A DNA stretch of 64,000 nucleotides from Cercis canadensis (lineage: Eukaryota; Streptophyta; Magnoliopsida; Fabales; Fabaceae). Shown one piece after another: positions 34,833 to 46,121 of the stretch. Below the pieces are notes generated by a model that saw only the letters and a program-made list of their open reading frames with translations, did not search any database and had not been told where the DNA came from. The stretch spans positions 679,030 to 743,029 of the forward strand of contig QAOA01003028.1 in the NCBI GenBank assembly GCA_003255065.1, in the 5' to 3' direction. The first letter of the stretch is position 1; the number at the start of each line of letters is the position of its first letter. The position numbers and the translations under genes are program-made.

Positions 34833-35799
34833 TCGTAGTTCTAATCAAGTTTCGATTATCTATTTTGTTTTTCGATTTTCGTTTTCTATTTCTCTTGTTG
34901 TTCTATTTTGATTTTTCTTTGTTCTTGCATGTTCATCTTGTTCTTGATTATTTTTTTTAATTTCTAGAAATTTGTTAGGCAAATTTTCCATTAATTCCCT
35001 TTGTGTCCTAATAATTGCCCTTAAGGTAGTGTTTGAGCGTTTTTCATTTTTATTTTTTGTGGTTTTTTCATGCTTAATGTAATGTTTGGGCTATTGAACT
35101 CTCTTAATCATCAATTGAACTTGTATAAAGCATGATTAAAATCATAGTATAAAAAAAAAATTATAGGCAAAAATGTGAACATTCTAAGTGTTGTTGAGAA
35201 AATTCCCAGGAAATTCGTGTATAAAAAAAAAATTGATTAGTGCAAAAAGAGTGAAATTAAGTGCTTCTAAGTTGTTTGATGCTTCTTATGACAGTTATGA
35301 GTTGAGAATGCATCATTTTTCTCAAATTGTGCTTGAATTTGTTGGATTAACTTGAGTTTGAGAAAATTTTTGTTGTCTTTTAGCTTTGATCCTCAAGTGC
35401 TTTACAAACTAAATTTCTTCTTATTTGTGAATCCTAATTCGGTATTGAGTTCCTTTATTCTTGTCATTATATTCAATTTCCTTGCTATTGTTCTATTGTA
35501 GTGCTTGAATTATTTTGTCTACCATTGAATTCCTTTGAGTTTGTGCTACACTTTTCCTTTCTCGTAGTGAGTGATTTGCTAGAAGTTTGTCACAAAAGAC
35601 TATGCTCTTGATTTGTTTATTTAGTTCCATAAAGAACTAAAGTAAATAGATTAAGAGTGGAAAAATGCAAGAATGTGAGATCATTAGAGGGTAAAAGCCA
35701 CTAGTGATTCAAACATGAGTGTGAGTGACATTTTTGAGTGCAAACACGTAAGAAATTGGTAAGGTTACTTTGCTAATAACTTTTTCAGGTTTTAAAATC
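34833..35799 (+). other. Chromovirus B leader, no gene
   Basis: T-rich untranslated leader, matching the leader of A in reverse. It ends just before gag ATG 35800. Confidence 0.8.
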
Positions 35800-36764
35800 A
35801 TGGATAGAGAAAGTGAAACGGGAAACCAATCCTTTATACTCTATGCCATGCAATAGCAGTTTCAGAGGATAAACGTGAGGTTTGATGAGTTGCCTGACTG
35901 AATGAGAAGATATAAGGATGATTTGCAAGGAAGGCAGCCACATAGAGTTTCCGAAGCAAGGAGGAGGAATATGAGAGTTGTTGAGGAGGATGAAGGAGGA
36001 ATTAGCCAAAGTGACTCTGAAGTCCAATGCAACTATGCTTAGCCTAATAAAGAGAGAAGAAGAGCAAGACCTACATGTGTCAATCATGACTTGGATGACC
36101 AAAGCAATTCTGAAGACCATTATCGGTTTGCTAGACACGATCAGAGGGAAAGGAGGGCAAGAAACCCCTAAGTGGACCATGATTTAAGTGGCATCAAGAT
36201 GAAGATTCCAACCTTTCAATGAATGAATGACCCGGAGGTCTATCTAGATTGGGAGAAGAAGATAAAGCATGTGTTTGATTGCCACCATTACTCCGAAAAG
36301 AAGAAGGTGAAGCTAATAGCTGTTGAGTTCATACCAACTTGTGTTGGGACCAATTTGTGTTGAATAGAAGAAGGAACTATGAGAGATCTTTTCCAAAAGT
36401 TGTAAGGTCTTACACAAAGTTCCAAGAGTGTGGAAGACTACCATAAGGAGATGGAGGTGGTCATGATTAAAATGAATGTGGAGGAGGATAAATAAACTAC
36501 TATGGCTAGGTTCTTACATGGTTTCAATAAAGAAATCACCAATGTAGTAAAATTGTACCATTATATGGAGTTAGAATACATAGTATACATGGCCATGAAG
36601 ATAGAAAAGAACCTAAAGCAGAAGAGCACCTTGAGACATAATTTGGCTTCCTCTTCACAATTGAAACCAAGTTGGCAAAAGGATGATGAAGCTGCAGCCA
36701 AGTCTAGGGCTGAAACATCCAAGGCTTCAAGAAAGGGAGGCAACCAAGCTAAAGATAACCCTTA
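35800..36764 (+). pseudogene. Chromovirus B gag, truncated and decayed
   Basis: ATG 35800 opens MDRESETGNQSF. A coiled segment (QRINVRFDELPD) and the gag core follow ([48 protein letters not shown]) up to GGNQAKDNP, where C is inserted before the zinc knuckle. At least six stops and one internal deletion near 36345 are present. Not functional. Confidence 0.85.
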
Positions 36765-37524
36765 TGCGAATCCCTATAGAGTAACCCAACATGGAGATTC
36801 CAAATTCCCGATGAATCGTATAAAGCGAGTTTGGAACAAAAACGGGGACCTCAACTCATCGCTTACCAAAGCGAGAACCAAAGGTATCTAGGGAAGGATA
36901 TGAAGCCACACACGAGAAAGACAGAAGGCAGGCGATAAGTTCTAGGGTAATCACCACAAGAACTATCGATTCTTGATAAGATCAAAAAATTCTCCATATA
37001 GAATAATGAAGGAAAAATCCTCTCAATCAATTTTGATTATCAAATGTGTTTAATTGCTGCCACAAGAGGGTTAGCTCCTTAAAAGAGAAAAATAAACCTA
37101 ATTCTAAGTCTAATTGGGCCAAAGGCATTAAACAAACCTAAATAAGCCCAAACTAATAGCTAAATATCCTAAAATGGATAACAATAATATCTTAAGTGAA
37201 ATTACTTATAAATTAGACCCAAAATGGCTAAAAGTTGGTCCAAGCCTAGAACCACTAACCAAAATGCTCGTTTTGGGTCAAAAATCACTATGCTGAAAAA
37301 CACATAGGGGCTGTGGCACTCGGCATTCTGCCCTGTCTTCAGCAAGCTCATTTGCAGTCCAAATAAAGCTCACAAGACTTTGGTCTTCATCCACACTTGC
37401 TCCTTGAGTCTTGATCTTCCCAATCAAACTGTTGAAAGCTCCTTGCATCCTTTTGGCTCTTGCTCTTGGGATCGGACCCACAGACATGGATAATGGGTTT
37501 CTTGATTGAGTGCCCAGATTCTCA
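36765..37524 (-). repeat. Chromovirus C 3' LTR, 760 bp
   Basis: Plus strand runs from about TGCGAATCCCTATAGAG to cagattctca. Minus strand encodes a pol tail, GPIPRARAKRMQGAFNSLIG, as in A. It lies inverted relative to the B LTR about 2 kb away. The outer edge is placed by similarity to the A LTR and is uncertain by a few bases. Confidence 0.8.
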
Positions 37525-37539
37525 TTATCCCCCTTCTTT
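37525..37539 (-). other. Chromovirus C polypurine tract
   Basis: Plus ttatcccccttcttt, which is aaagaagggggataa on the element strand, directly upstream of the 3' LTR. Confidence 0.78.
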
Positions 37540-38453
37540 AGAAAGATTCATCCTCAAATTTTTGCAATCATCGATCTTGGGGAACAATCTAGGGTGACTT
37601 TGAGTTCCATCTCCTAGTTCAAAGACCACTTTCTTACCACACATTTTTCAAGTTAGGAAAACATCTTCAAAATCCTATGAAATAGGCAAAACAACAATAG
37701 GCAACAAAAGGTCAAGTTTGTTAGTGCTAAAATAGAAAAATGCTTTCTTGCCCTCACTTTGTTTTGTGCTTACACTTGAATGTTGTCTCTTTTTCTTGTC
37801 TTTCCCATCTCTTTCAACACTACTCTCGGCCTCTATAATGTTCTTCCCTTTTTCACTCCTTTTTTTTTTGTGTCACTCTCCTTTTGAAGTCTCTCTTTAT
37901 TATCGAACACTTGCTTAGGAGTCATTGGTTCAAGAGTGATATGTTTCCCATTCATGACAAAAGAGTACCAATTGGTGTAACCATCACGTAGTACACGCCT
38001 ATCATATTGCCCAGGATGCCCCAACATAATGTGTCCAGTTTGCATCGTAGCTACATCACATAAGACTTTATCTTCATACCTCCCAATAGAGAATGAAACC
38101 AACACTTGCTCACTTACCCTTACTTTCCCATTATCATTCAACCATTGGAGCTTGTAGGGTCTAGGGTGTTTCAAGCTAGTGAGTCCCAACTTTTCAATCA
38201 AAATAGTGTTAGCTACATTAGTACAACTACCTCCATCAATTATCATACTACCAACCTTACCATTGATGTGGTATCGAGTATGGAAAACGTTTTCCCGCTG
38301 CACTACTTCAATTATCATCCTCCTTCTTTTATGAGTTAAGAACTTGCTTATGACTAACAAATCACCCTTAATAGTTTGCTCTACTCCATCCCTAGCTTCC
38401 TCGAAAAGAGGCATAGAGTCATCATCCAACTGATTCTCGGTTTCAACAACACC
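37540..38453 (-). pseudogene. Chromovirus C protease and deleted pol remnant
   Basis: A 198-codon open frame (38429-37833) carries the protease: SMIIDGGSCTNVANTILIEK, KVRVSEQVLVSFSIGRYEDK, TNWYSFVMNGKHITLEPMTP. Downstream, FEDVFP (the linker that precedes RT in D) is followed within about 50 bp by LRMNLSKKGDNENLG-like text from the pol C-terminus. RT, RNase H and integrase are therefore deleted. The protease frame itself is open. Confidence 0.82.
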
Positions 38454-38933
38454 TTATCCCTTGAGAATCATTACCATCTTGTTTAGGCATTGGGAAGCAA
38501 TGTCCCCTCTCCCCAAACACTTGAAGCACTTGATGTTTCTATTTCTTGAAGGCTGTGCTTTGACTTTGTCCTTGGAAGTGTTGCTTCCATCCTTGTGTGG
38601 CTTGAAGGGCTTGGTTCTAGGCTTAGTATTCACTTTCTTATCCTTGTTCCAATTCGATTCCCATGGAGAAGATATACCCGAATTGAACTTGATAGAACTA
38701 GAAGTGAACCTTGAGGAACCCTTCCTCTTCAATTGCTTATCTACTTTCATAGCCACATGCAACATATCCTCCAACTCTACATAGTGTTGTAGTTCTACCA
38801 CATTAGCTATATCTCTATCGAGTCGATGTAGGAACCTTGTCATGGTAGCCTCACGATAATCCTCTATGTCGGCTCTTATAATAGCAACTTTTATCTCCTT
38901 GTGGTAGTATTCTACACTTTTAGAACCTTGGGT
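38454..38933 (-). pseudogene. Chromovirus C gag, C-terminal part
   Basis: Continues gag after the X1 insertion: TQGSKSVEYYHKEIKVAIIR, TRFLHRLDRDIANVVELQHY, a basic region, and a zinc knuckle CFKCLGRGDIASQC in which the histidine ligand is Asp. An in-frame stop separates gag from protease near 38454. Confidence 0.85.
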
Positions 38934-39926
38934 CAACCTAATAAAAACGTTTCTTATACAGTAGTTAGCCCTCATATTTGGTCTTTTAAACTTCTTTTAG
39001 GCTTAATTGATTAGGCTTGGACCACATTTCATTTGTTGGGATCTAATTGGGCCTAATTGTATTTTTCAGCAATACTAGGAATTTTATGATGTCTCTGTGT
39101 TTCATGCATATCTGTAATTCTAGACATCTGATAATTTTGAATTTTATATTGTAGGAAAGCTAAGAGAAAGCTCTACAACTTTGATTCAAAGCCCCAAGTC
39201 CAATTTGAATGTCTAGCAGGTCATATTTAGCCTGGAAGTCAGAGCAGAGATGCTGTCGTTGGATCTTGACCTGTGTAAAGAGATTAGAACATAACTTTGG
39301 CTATGGGTATCTTATGGACCTAATATTGGTACCATTAGATAGCTAAGACATAAATCTTCAATTCTTGTGAAGACAACTTATCCAAAATGTGGCTGTATGA
39401 TGGTTCTATCTCCCCTTGAAGTTGTCTTATTAGTCCAGAGAACAATTCAGAGTTAATTGGGCCTAACTTCCTCATTCCAAGCCCAATTAAGCCCAAACCA
39501 CAACCCAATTAAAGCTAAGGCCCATGGAAATAATTCTGACCTAAAGGCAATTTGGGTGTGTAATTAATTTTGGATGTTGATATCTAGAGAAAGAGGCAGC
39601 CGAGATTCATTATCATTTTCTAGACAGTTTTTCTTGCTTTCTTTTTCTCTAAGTTTTTTCTCTAGTTTCTTTGTAAATTTTGTTTCTCTTGTTCATGGAG
39701 GGCTATTTACTCAAATCAATCCAGGTTTTGGTTGTTCTGATTATTGATTTTGAGATTATACTTTAACTGTTTAAATTCTATTATTAATCAAGTTTCTTTC
39801 TTTTCCTATTGGATTAAATTTTACTTGAATGTTTAATTTGGTTGGATGATTGTTCATATGTTAATTGATTAATTTCATATGTTAAAAAGAGGATTGGAAA
39901 GAGTAAATAATTTTTCAAAGCTTTTT

Positions 39927-40749
39927 TGATGCGATTCAAGGTAGCACTGTCAAGGATACCAAAGATGTCGAGGCAAGGGTGGAAGTCGAGGGTCCGTTGA
40001 CAAGGGCACGAGCCAAGAAGTTGCAAATCAATGTGGGATTATTATTGCAGCAAGCTTGCAAGGACTATGTCTTGGAGGGCGGAATTGAAGGGCAAGTCCA
40101 GCTGGTCACTTGCATTTCTACCCAGGACGAGGAACACGGCCGTGTTCCTACTGATACTAGGCCGTGTCCTGCTACCCGAGAGGGAACACGGCCATGAGTA
40201 CAAACCGTGTCCAGACCGTGTCTAAAATGGAGCTCTCTGGAAGATGAACACGGGCCATGTTATGGCCGTGTCGCGCCGTGTTAGTTTTACGAGTTTTAAT
40301 TCCTTTTGTTATTTTGAATTAAGGCTTGTTAGTTTTCTCCTAAACTATATAAGGAGCTGAAGGCCTTTGTCCTCAGCAAGAATCAACAATTTGATAATTG
40401 AAATTGAGAGTTTAACTTCTCTTTTCTCTCTAAAGAGAGCTTTGAACCAGCTAGGCTGAAGCTAGCTTGGTTTCCTGAATCTTATTACTCCCTTTCTTCT
40501 TCTTGAATCTGGAGTGTGGCGATTCCTCCATTCTTCATCATTGAACACGTTGGTTCTTGACTTATCATAGTGTTTGGGAGGTTTAACTTGTTAAGCTGAG
40601 TTGCTCATCCCTTGATTTCAAGGGTCTTCACCTTAATTCCACTCATCTTTATTTTGTTTATTTGAACTCCTGCTAATCTAATTGGGATCCTTGGTCTTAT
40701 ATGGTGTTAAGTTGATTGGATTATCCTAAGTCTCTAGGAAATTGCATCA
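39927..40749 (+). repeat. Chromovirus D 5' LTR, 823 bp
   Basis: Runs TGATGCGATTCAAGG to GGAAATTGCATCA and matches 48266-49088 at equal length, with mostly transition differences. It contains a 16-bp perfect palindrome GAACACGGCCGTGTTC at 40132-40147 and further CCGTGT/ACACGG words to about 40290. Confidence 0.94.
40345..40354 (+). promoter_or_regulatory. TATA box of D LTR promoter
   Basis: CTATATAAGG in the 5' LTR, conserved at 48684-48693 in the 3' LTR. Transcription would start roughly 30 bp downstream, so U3 with the palindrome cluster lies upstream. Confidence 0.65.
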
Positions 40750-40752
40750 AAT

Positions 40753-40764
40753 TGGTATCAGAGC
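40753..40764 (+). other. Primer-binding site, chromovirus D
   Basis: TGGTATCAGAGC three bases after the LTR end: complement of the initiator-tRNA-Met 3' end. Confidence 0.92.
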
Positions 40765-42304
40765 TTTGGCTCCAAAGAGGTTGGCATCTATCTTTAATTC
40801 TGAGTTAATTTTCATTCTTTATCTCTTAGAACAAAATTTGGAAATTCACAAAAAAAATTGTCATCTCTGAATTTGAATTATATTAGATTTTGTTTGATCT
40901 AGGTTGTTTGAATTTAGATCAATTGAATTCTAGTTGTTTGGTTCAAATCTGGGTAGAATCTTCGATTCTGGAATTTCTGTGTTGTCTTCTGAAATTTCTT
41001 CCATTGCTATTCATCCTCAAGTTCTTGAAAACTGATAACCATTGTTGAACTTTAATTCAGCTTCATGTGATTTCGTGTTTGATGGATTTTTGTGGCTGAC
41101 ATTTAGTTAGGTGATTGAGCATTGCCATGAATTTAATTGACTTCAATGTTAGAGCTCTTTTAAATCTGGTTGTATGCTCATGACACTAGCGTGAGTGTCG
41201 AACCCTTCATAATCACCTATGGCTGAATGCTTCCAAATTTGAAATCAGTTATTCTTCTCTGGAAATTCCCCTTGTGTCCCTATAACTGCCACCAAGTTTG
41301 CTAAAACCAGTTTTCTGAAAATTTTTCTGCTAGACTTACTTTGTCTTAATGGAAAGCTTAAGGAATTGGCTTAGTTGCTTGGTAAATACCCTGTAGTGTG
41401 GCTAAAGTCTGAATCAAGGGGTAATTAGCATTTTCCTTAACTTGGTAAAAAAAAAAAAAATTCTGGGCAAAGAGTGTGCAAAGAACAGAAAACAGAAAAG
41501 ATTGAACACGGCTGTGTTCATTAAAGAGGCAGACGTGTTCTTGGCTGTGTTAAAATCAGAGAAAAAGGCTAAGTGAGAACACGGACCATGTCCTGACCGT
41601 GTTCCAGAACGTGTTGTGAAAACAGAGAGCAAACACAGGACCATGTCAGTTTGGACATAGCCATGTCCTGGCCGTGTCTTTCAGATAGAGAGTCAAAATT
41701 CGAACACGAGCCGTGTTGAGGCCGTGTCCTACCCGTGTTGAGCCTACTGGAAGGATAAAAAAACAAAAGAGTTTAAGTGAGATTAAAGATCCTTCAAAGA
41801 AAGAAATTTACCAATGGTCCATGAACTAAGTAGGTCAAAGGTTAACTACCCTGTTTTTGGCCACCAAAGTTGTATTTCTTAGTGACTTGGTTAATTCTAA
41901 CTAGTTTGAAAAAGGGACTTTGTCTTACAGATCTTGTTTCAAACCCTGTTTTTGTTTGTTGTTTCTGTAATTGTTCATTACTCTAGCAGAACTTTTCTTT
42001 ATTGATCGGTGCAATCCTAGTTTCCTACCACACTCCACATGCAAAGTTGTTCTTCTTGCATGCTACTTTACAAACAGAGTGTTTGATTTGGTTTAGGTTA
42101 TCCTTGCATAGTTGCTACCCAATTGTGTCTTTTGGCTTGCTCTAGAGATTCTAAGAGAAGGTTTGAGTGGTAAAAGGCAGTGAAGTGAATTTATTTGCTT
42201 AAAGAGCCTAAAGAGTGCTAAAACAAGAGTGGAACACGTGAGTAGAATGAAGTGAGAGCTTCAATATATTTCTAGTAACCTTTTTTGCAGGATAATCACT
42301 CATA
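40765..42304 (+). other. Chromovirus D leader with CCGTGT motif cluster
   Basis: About 1.5 kb untranslated leader. From 41504 to 41741 it carries many ACACGG/CCGTGT words like those in the LTR, including gaacacggctgtgttc. No gene. Confidence 0.8.
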
Positions 42305-43423
42305 ATGGATAACCGAAATGAGCAAATTGATCCCTAAATGTTCATGCAAGCCACACAGCAACAATTTACTCGCATGAATCTAATGTTTGAGGCTATGAAT
42401 GACAGGATGGAGACAATGGAGCACCGAGTGAACGAGCAGCCAGTCTGTAATCCTTATGCAAGAGATAGGCAGAGGAGAGAGGGCAGTGAAGCTAGTGGAT
42501 CAAGTGACTATTCCGATAATTTTATTCCACAAAGAAGAGCAGCTCGGGAAAGAGAACCAAGAAAGGAAAGAAGAGTTGATGATGATTTTGGCACAATCAA
42601 GATGAACATTCCTAGTTTCCAAGGAAAGAACGATCCGGAAGCCTACCTTGGATGGGAAAAGAAGGTGGAGATGGTATTTAATTGCCACAACTATTCAGAT
42701 GAGAAGAATGTCAAGTTGGCAGCCATTGAATTTGTAGATTATGCTTTAACCTGGTGGGATTAATTGGCGGTAACTAGAAGGAGGAATGGGGAAAGACCGA
42801 TTACCACATGGGAGGAAATGAGGGCGGTCATGAGGAAAAGATTCATTCCTAGTTATTATCAAAGGGAGCTATATCAAAAACTTCAAAGGTTGGTGCAAGG
42901 TTCCAAGAGTGTAGAAGATTATAACAAAGAAATGGAGGTCTCTATGATTAGGGCCAACATTGAGGAGGATAGAGAGTCTACTATGGCAAGGTTCCTCCAT
43001 GGACTAAACCAAGAGATTGCTAATGTTGTTGAACTTCAGCACTTTGTGGACATGGAAGACCTTCTCCATAAGGCCATTCAAGTTGAGAGGCAATTCAAGA
43101 GGAGAAATACTGCTAGGTATAATTCTACCACCACACCTAATTGGAGAACATTTTGGAAGAAGGATAAGGAGGTTGTTAACTTCAAACCTAAAACAGAACC
43201 CTACAAATTGCTGAACAAAGATTCTACTCATCCTCAAAGAGGCAAAACCGAGACATTACCACCACAAAGGCAGCGAGATATTAAGTGCTTTAAATGCCTT
43301 GGAGTAGGGCACATTGCTTCACAATGTCCCAACAAGAGAGCTATGCTGTTAATGGGTGATGGAGATGTGGTTTCGGAAAGTGACAAAGAAGAGGAAGAGT
43401 CAAGTGCTAGTGATGGTGACTAA
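42305..43423 (+). pseudogene. Chromovirus D gag
   Basis: ATG 42305 opens MDNRNEQIDP, a TAA follows, and ATG 42338 restarts MFMQATQQQFTRMN. The gag core is IKMNIPSFQGKNDPEAYLGW, HNYSDEKNVKLAAIEFVDYA, WWD-stop-LAV (TAA 42761, explained by CAA to TAA), and FLHGLNQEIANVVELQHFVD. The CCHC knuckle CFKCLGVGHIASQC is intact (about 43288-43329). Another TAA at 43421 precedes protease. Gag would form particles. Confidence 0.9.
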
Positions 43424-44129
43424 GATAATGGTGAGCTACCCGAGGATGGAGAATTGCTTGTGGTTAGGAGAGCTTTGAGTACTCAAGTGGGAGAACTACA
43501 AGAAGCGCAAAGGGAGAATATTTTCCACACTCGTTGCTTGGTACAAGGGAAGGTTTGTAGCATGATAGTAGATGGGGGGAGCTGTGCCAATGTGGCAAGC
43601 CAAATTCTGGTTGACAAGTTGGGATTGACTATGGTTACACACCCCAAACCTTATCTTCTACAATGGCTCAATGATAGTGGAGAGGTCAAAGTAAGCAAAC
43701 AAGTTTTGTTTTCTTTCACCATTGGCAAGTATGAGGATGAGGTGCTTTGTGACATTATTCCTATGCAGGCCAGCCAGATACTTATTGGTAGGCCTTAGCA
43801 ATTTGACCGCAAAGTCACTCATCATGGGTACTCCAATAAGTACTCTTTTGTTTTCAACAAAAAGCCAATCACCTTGATTCCTATGACTCCAAAACAAATC
43901 CTAGAAGATCAATTGAGGCTCAAAAAGGATTGTGATCTTAAAAGAGAGCAAGAAAAAAGGTGCAAAGAGAAAACAAGAGAGAAGAGGCAAAAGAAAGAGG
44001 AACCAGAAAATTCCAAAAGGGAAGAAAGTAAAAAAAAATCTGAACATCAAGTGAGTGAGCTGTAAGGTGAAAAACACAAGAGTGGAGAGAAGACAGTCAA
44101 TTTTTTTGCAAGAGCTAGTGAGGTCAAGA
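43424..44129 (+). pseudogene. Chromovirus D protease and charged linker
   Basis: MLVVRRALSTQVGELQEAQR, then the active site SMIVDGGSCANVASQILVDK, LLQWLNDSGEVKVSKQVLFS, and LIGRP-stop-QFDRK (TAG 43796, where relatives have Trp). The linker after KPITLIPMTPKQILEDQLRL is extremely Lys/Glu-rich and ends VSEL with a stop at about 44063. Retropepsin role in polyprotein maturation. Confidence 0.88.
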
Positions 44130-45560
44130 GTGCTTTCTTTTCCCATAAAATTATGCTGCTGCTTATTTGTAAGGAAGCTTATTTAAATATGGCTAACATT
44201 GATGATTCTCTTCCTAGTGTCATTGTGACCTTGCTACAAGAGTATGATGATGTGTTCCCGGAGGAAACGCCTATAGGGCTGCCACCCATAAGAGGAATCA
44301 AACACCATATGGACTTTGTCCCGGGGTCGGTTCTACCTAAAAGGCCAGCTTATAGAGCAAACCCGAAAGAGACTAAAGAACTCTAGAAGCAAGTTGATGA
44401 ACTACTGTCCAAGGGTCATATTAGAGAAAGTTTGAGTCCTTGTGCCGTTTCCATCTTGTTGGTGCCAAAGAAAGATGGCAGTTGGCGGATGTGCGTTGAT
44501 TGTTGTGCTATCAACAAGATAACGGTAAAATATTGTCATCCTATTCCTAGGTTAGATGATATGTTGGATGAACTATATGGATCATGCATATTCTCTAAAC
44601 TTGATCTTAAGAGTGGATATCATCAAATAAGGATCCGAGAAGGTGATGAATGAAAAACCACTTTTAAAACTAAATTTGGCTTATATGAGTGGATGGTGAT
44701 CCCATTTGGTTTAACCAATGCTCCAAGCACTTTTATGCGGCTCATGAATCACATTCTTAGAGAATTTATTGGTAAATTTGTTATGGTCTATTTTGATGAC
44801 ATTCTTATATATAGTAGATCCTTAGAAGAGCATGTGAAACATTTGAAATGTGTGCTCCAAGCCTTGAAAATTGAACAGCTGTATGCAAACCTTAAGAAAT
44901 GTGTTTTTTGTACTGACCATGTAATCTTTCTTGGGTTTGTCATAAGTTCACAGGGGGCAGAAGTGGATAGGGAAAAGGTGAAGGCCATTGATGAGTGGCC
45001 AACGCCTAAGACCTTGAGTGATGTGAGGAGCTTCCATGGATTAACTAGTTTTTATCGTAGGTTTGTGCCTAATTTTAGTTCAATTGCTGCTCCATTGACA
45101 GAAGTGGTAAAAAAGAGTGTAGGCTTTAAGTGGGAAAGTGAGCAAGAGAAAGCTTTTAAAACCCTAAAAGACAAGCTATGCAATGCCCCTTTGCTGCAAC
45201 TTCCCAACTTTGAGAGTTCATTTGAAGTAGAATGTGATGCATCTGGGTTAGGTTTAGGTGCTGTCCTAATGCAACAAGGACACCCCATAGCTTATTTTAG
45301 TGAAAAACTCAATGGTGCTTCTCTTAATTACTCTACTTATGATAAAGAGTTGTTTGCATTAGTCTGAGCATTGAAAACATGGCAGCATTACCTCATGCCT
45401 AAGGAGTTTGTGATTCATTCGGATCATGAAACTCTTAAGCATTTGAAGGGACAAGTGAGTTTGAACAAGAGGCATGCATGTTGGCCCTATGTGATCAAAT
45501 ACAAAAAGGGAGTTGACAATGTGGTGGCAGATGCACTCTCAAGAAGGTATACCCTAATCT
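44130..45560 (+). pseudogene. Chromovirus D reverse transcriptase and RNase H
   Basis: LPSVIVTLLQEYDDVFPEET leads in. RT core: [80 protein letters not shown] and [10 protein letters not shown] with the intact active site. RNase [41 protein letters not shown], then [20 protein letters not shown] and VVADALSRR. Single stops at about 44384 (TAG), 44651 (TGA) and 45365 (TGA, where relatives have Arg) break an otherwise continuous frame. Confidence 0.93.
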
Positions 45561-46116
45561 CTACTCTTACTTACAAATTGCTTGGTTTTGAGCAAATTAA
45601 GGAAATGTATGCTAGTGATGAAGATTTTTCTTGGTATTATAATGAATGTGATAAGGGTGCTATTGAGGGGATTTATAAGCATGATGGCTATTTTTTTAAG
45701 GAAAATAAATTTTGTGTGCCTAAGTGTTCATTGCGTGAGTTGCTCACTAGGGAAGCACATGAGGGAGGCCTCATGGGACATTTTGGGGTTCAAAAGACAT
45801 ATGATGCATTGCATGAGCATTTGTTTTGGCCACGCATGAGAAAGGAATTAGAAGTTATTTGTGTTAGGTGCATAACATGTAAGCATGCTAAATCTTCCAC
45901 AAAATCTCATGGGCTCTATACTCCCCTACCTGTACCTGAGGCACCTTGGATAGACCTTTCCATGGATTTTATTCTAGGGTTGCCAAGAACCAAGCATGGG
46001 CATGATTCTATTTTTGTGATAGTGGACAGATTTTCCAAAATGGCTCATTTTGTTGCGTGTAAAAAGACCGGTGATGCCACTTACATTGCTAATTTGTTCT
46101 TCCAAAATGTGGTTAG
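45561..46116 (+). pseudogene. Chromovirus D integrase, first part
   Basis: Zinc domain [20 protein letters not shown] and [20 protein letters not shown], then the core start [20 protein letters not shown] with first catalytic Asp and [20 protein letters not shown]. The open frame runs uninterrupted from 45371 until solo LTR X2 cuts it after FFQNVVRL. Confidence 0.93.
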
Positions 46117-46121
46117 GTTAC

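Larger units (their letters stand above)
34036..36764 (+). mobile_element. Chromovirus B, 5' part
   Basis: Plus-strand LTR, PBS, leader and gag of the same family as A and C. Gag is cut at 36764 by the 3' LTR of C. Its 3' portion is not in the window, because C and everything nested in C extend past the right edge. B itself sits in the 5' end of T. Confidence 0.87.
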
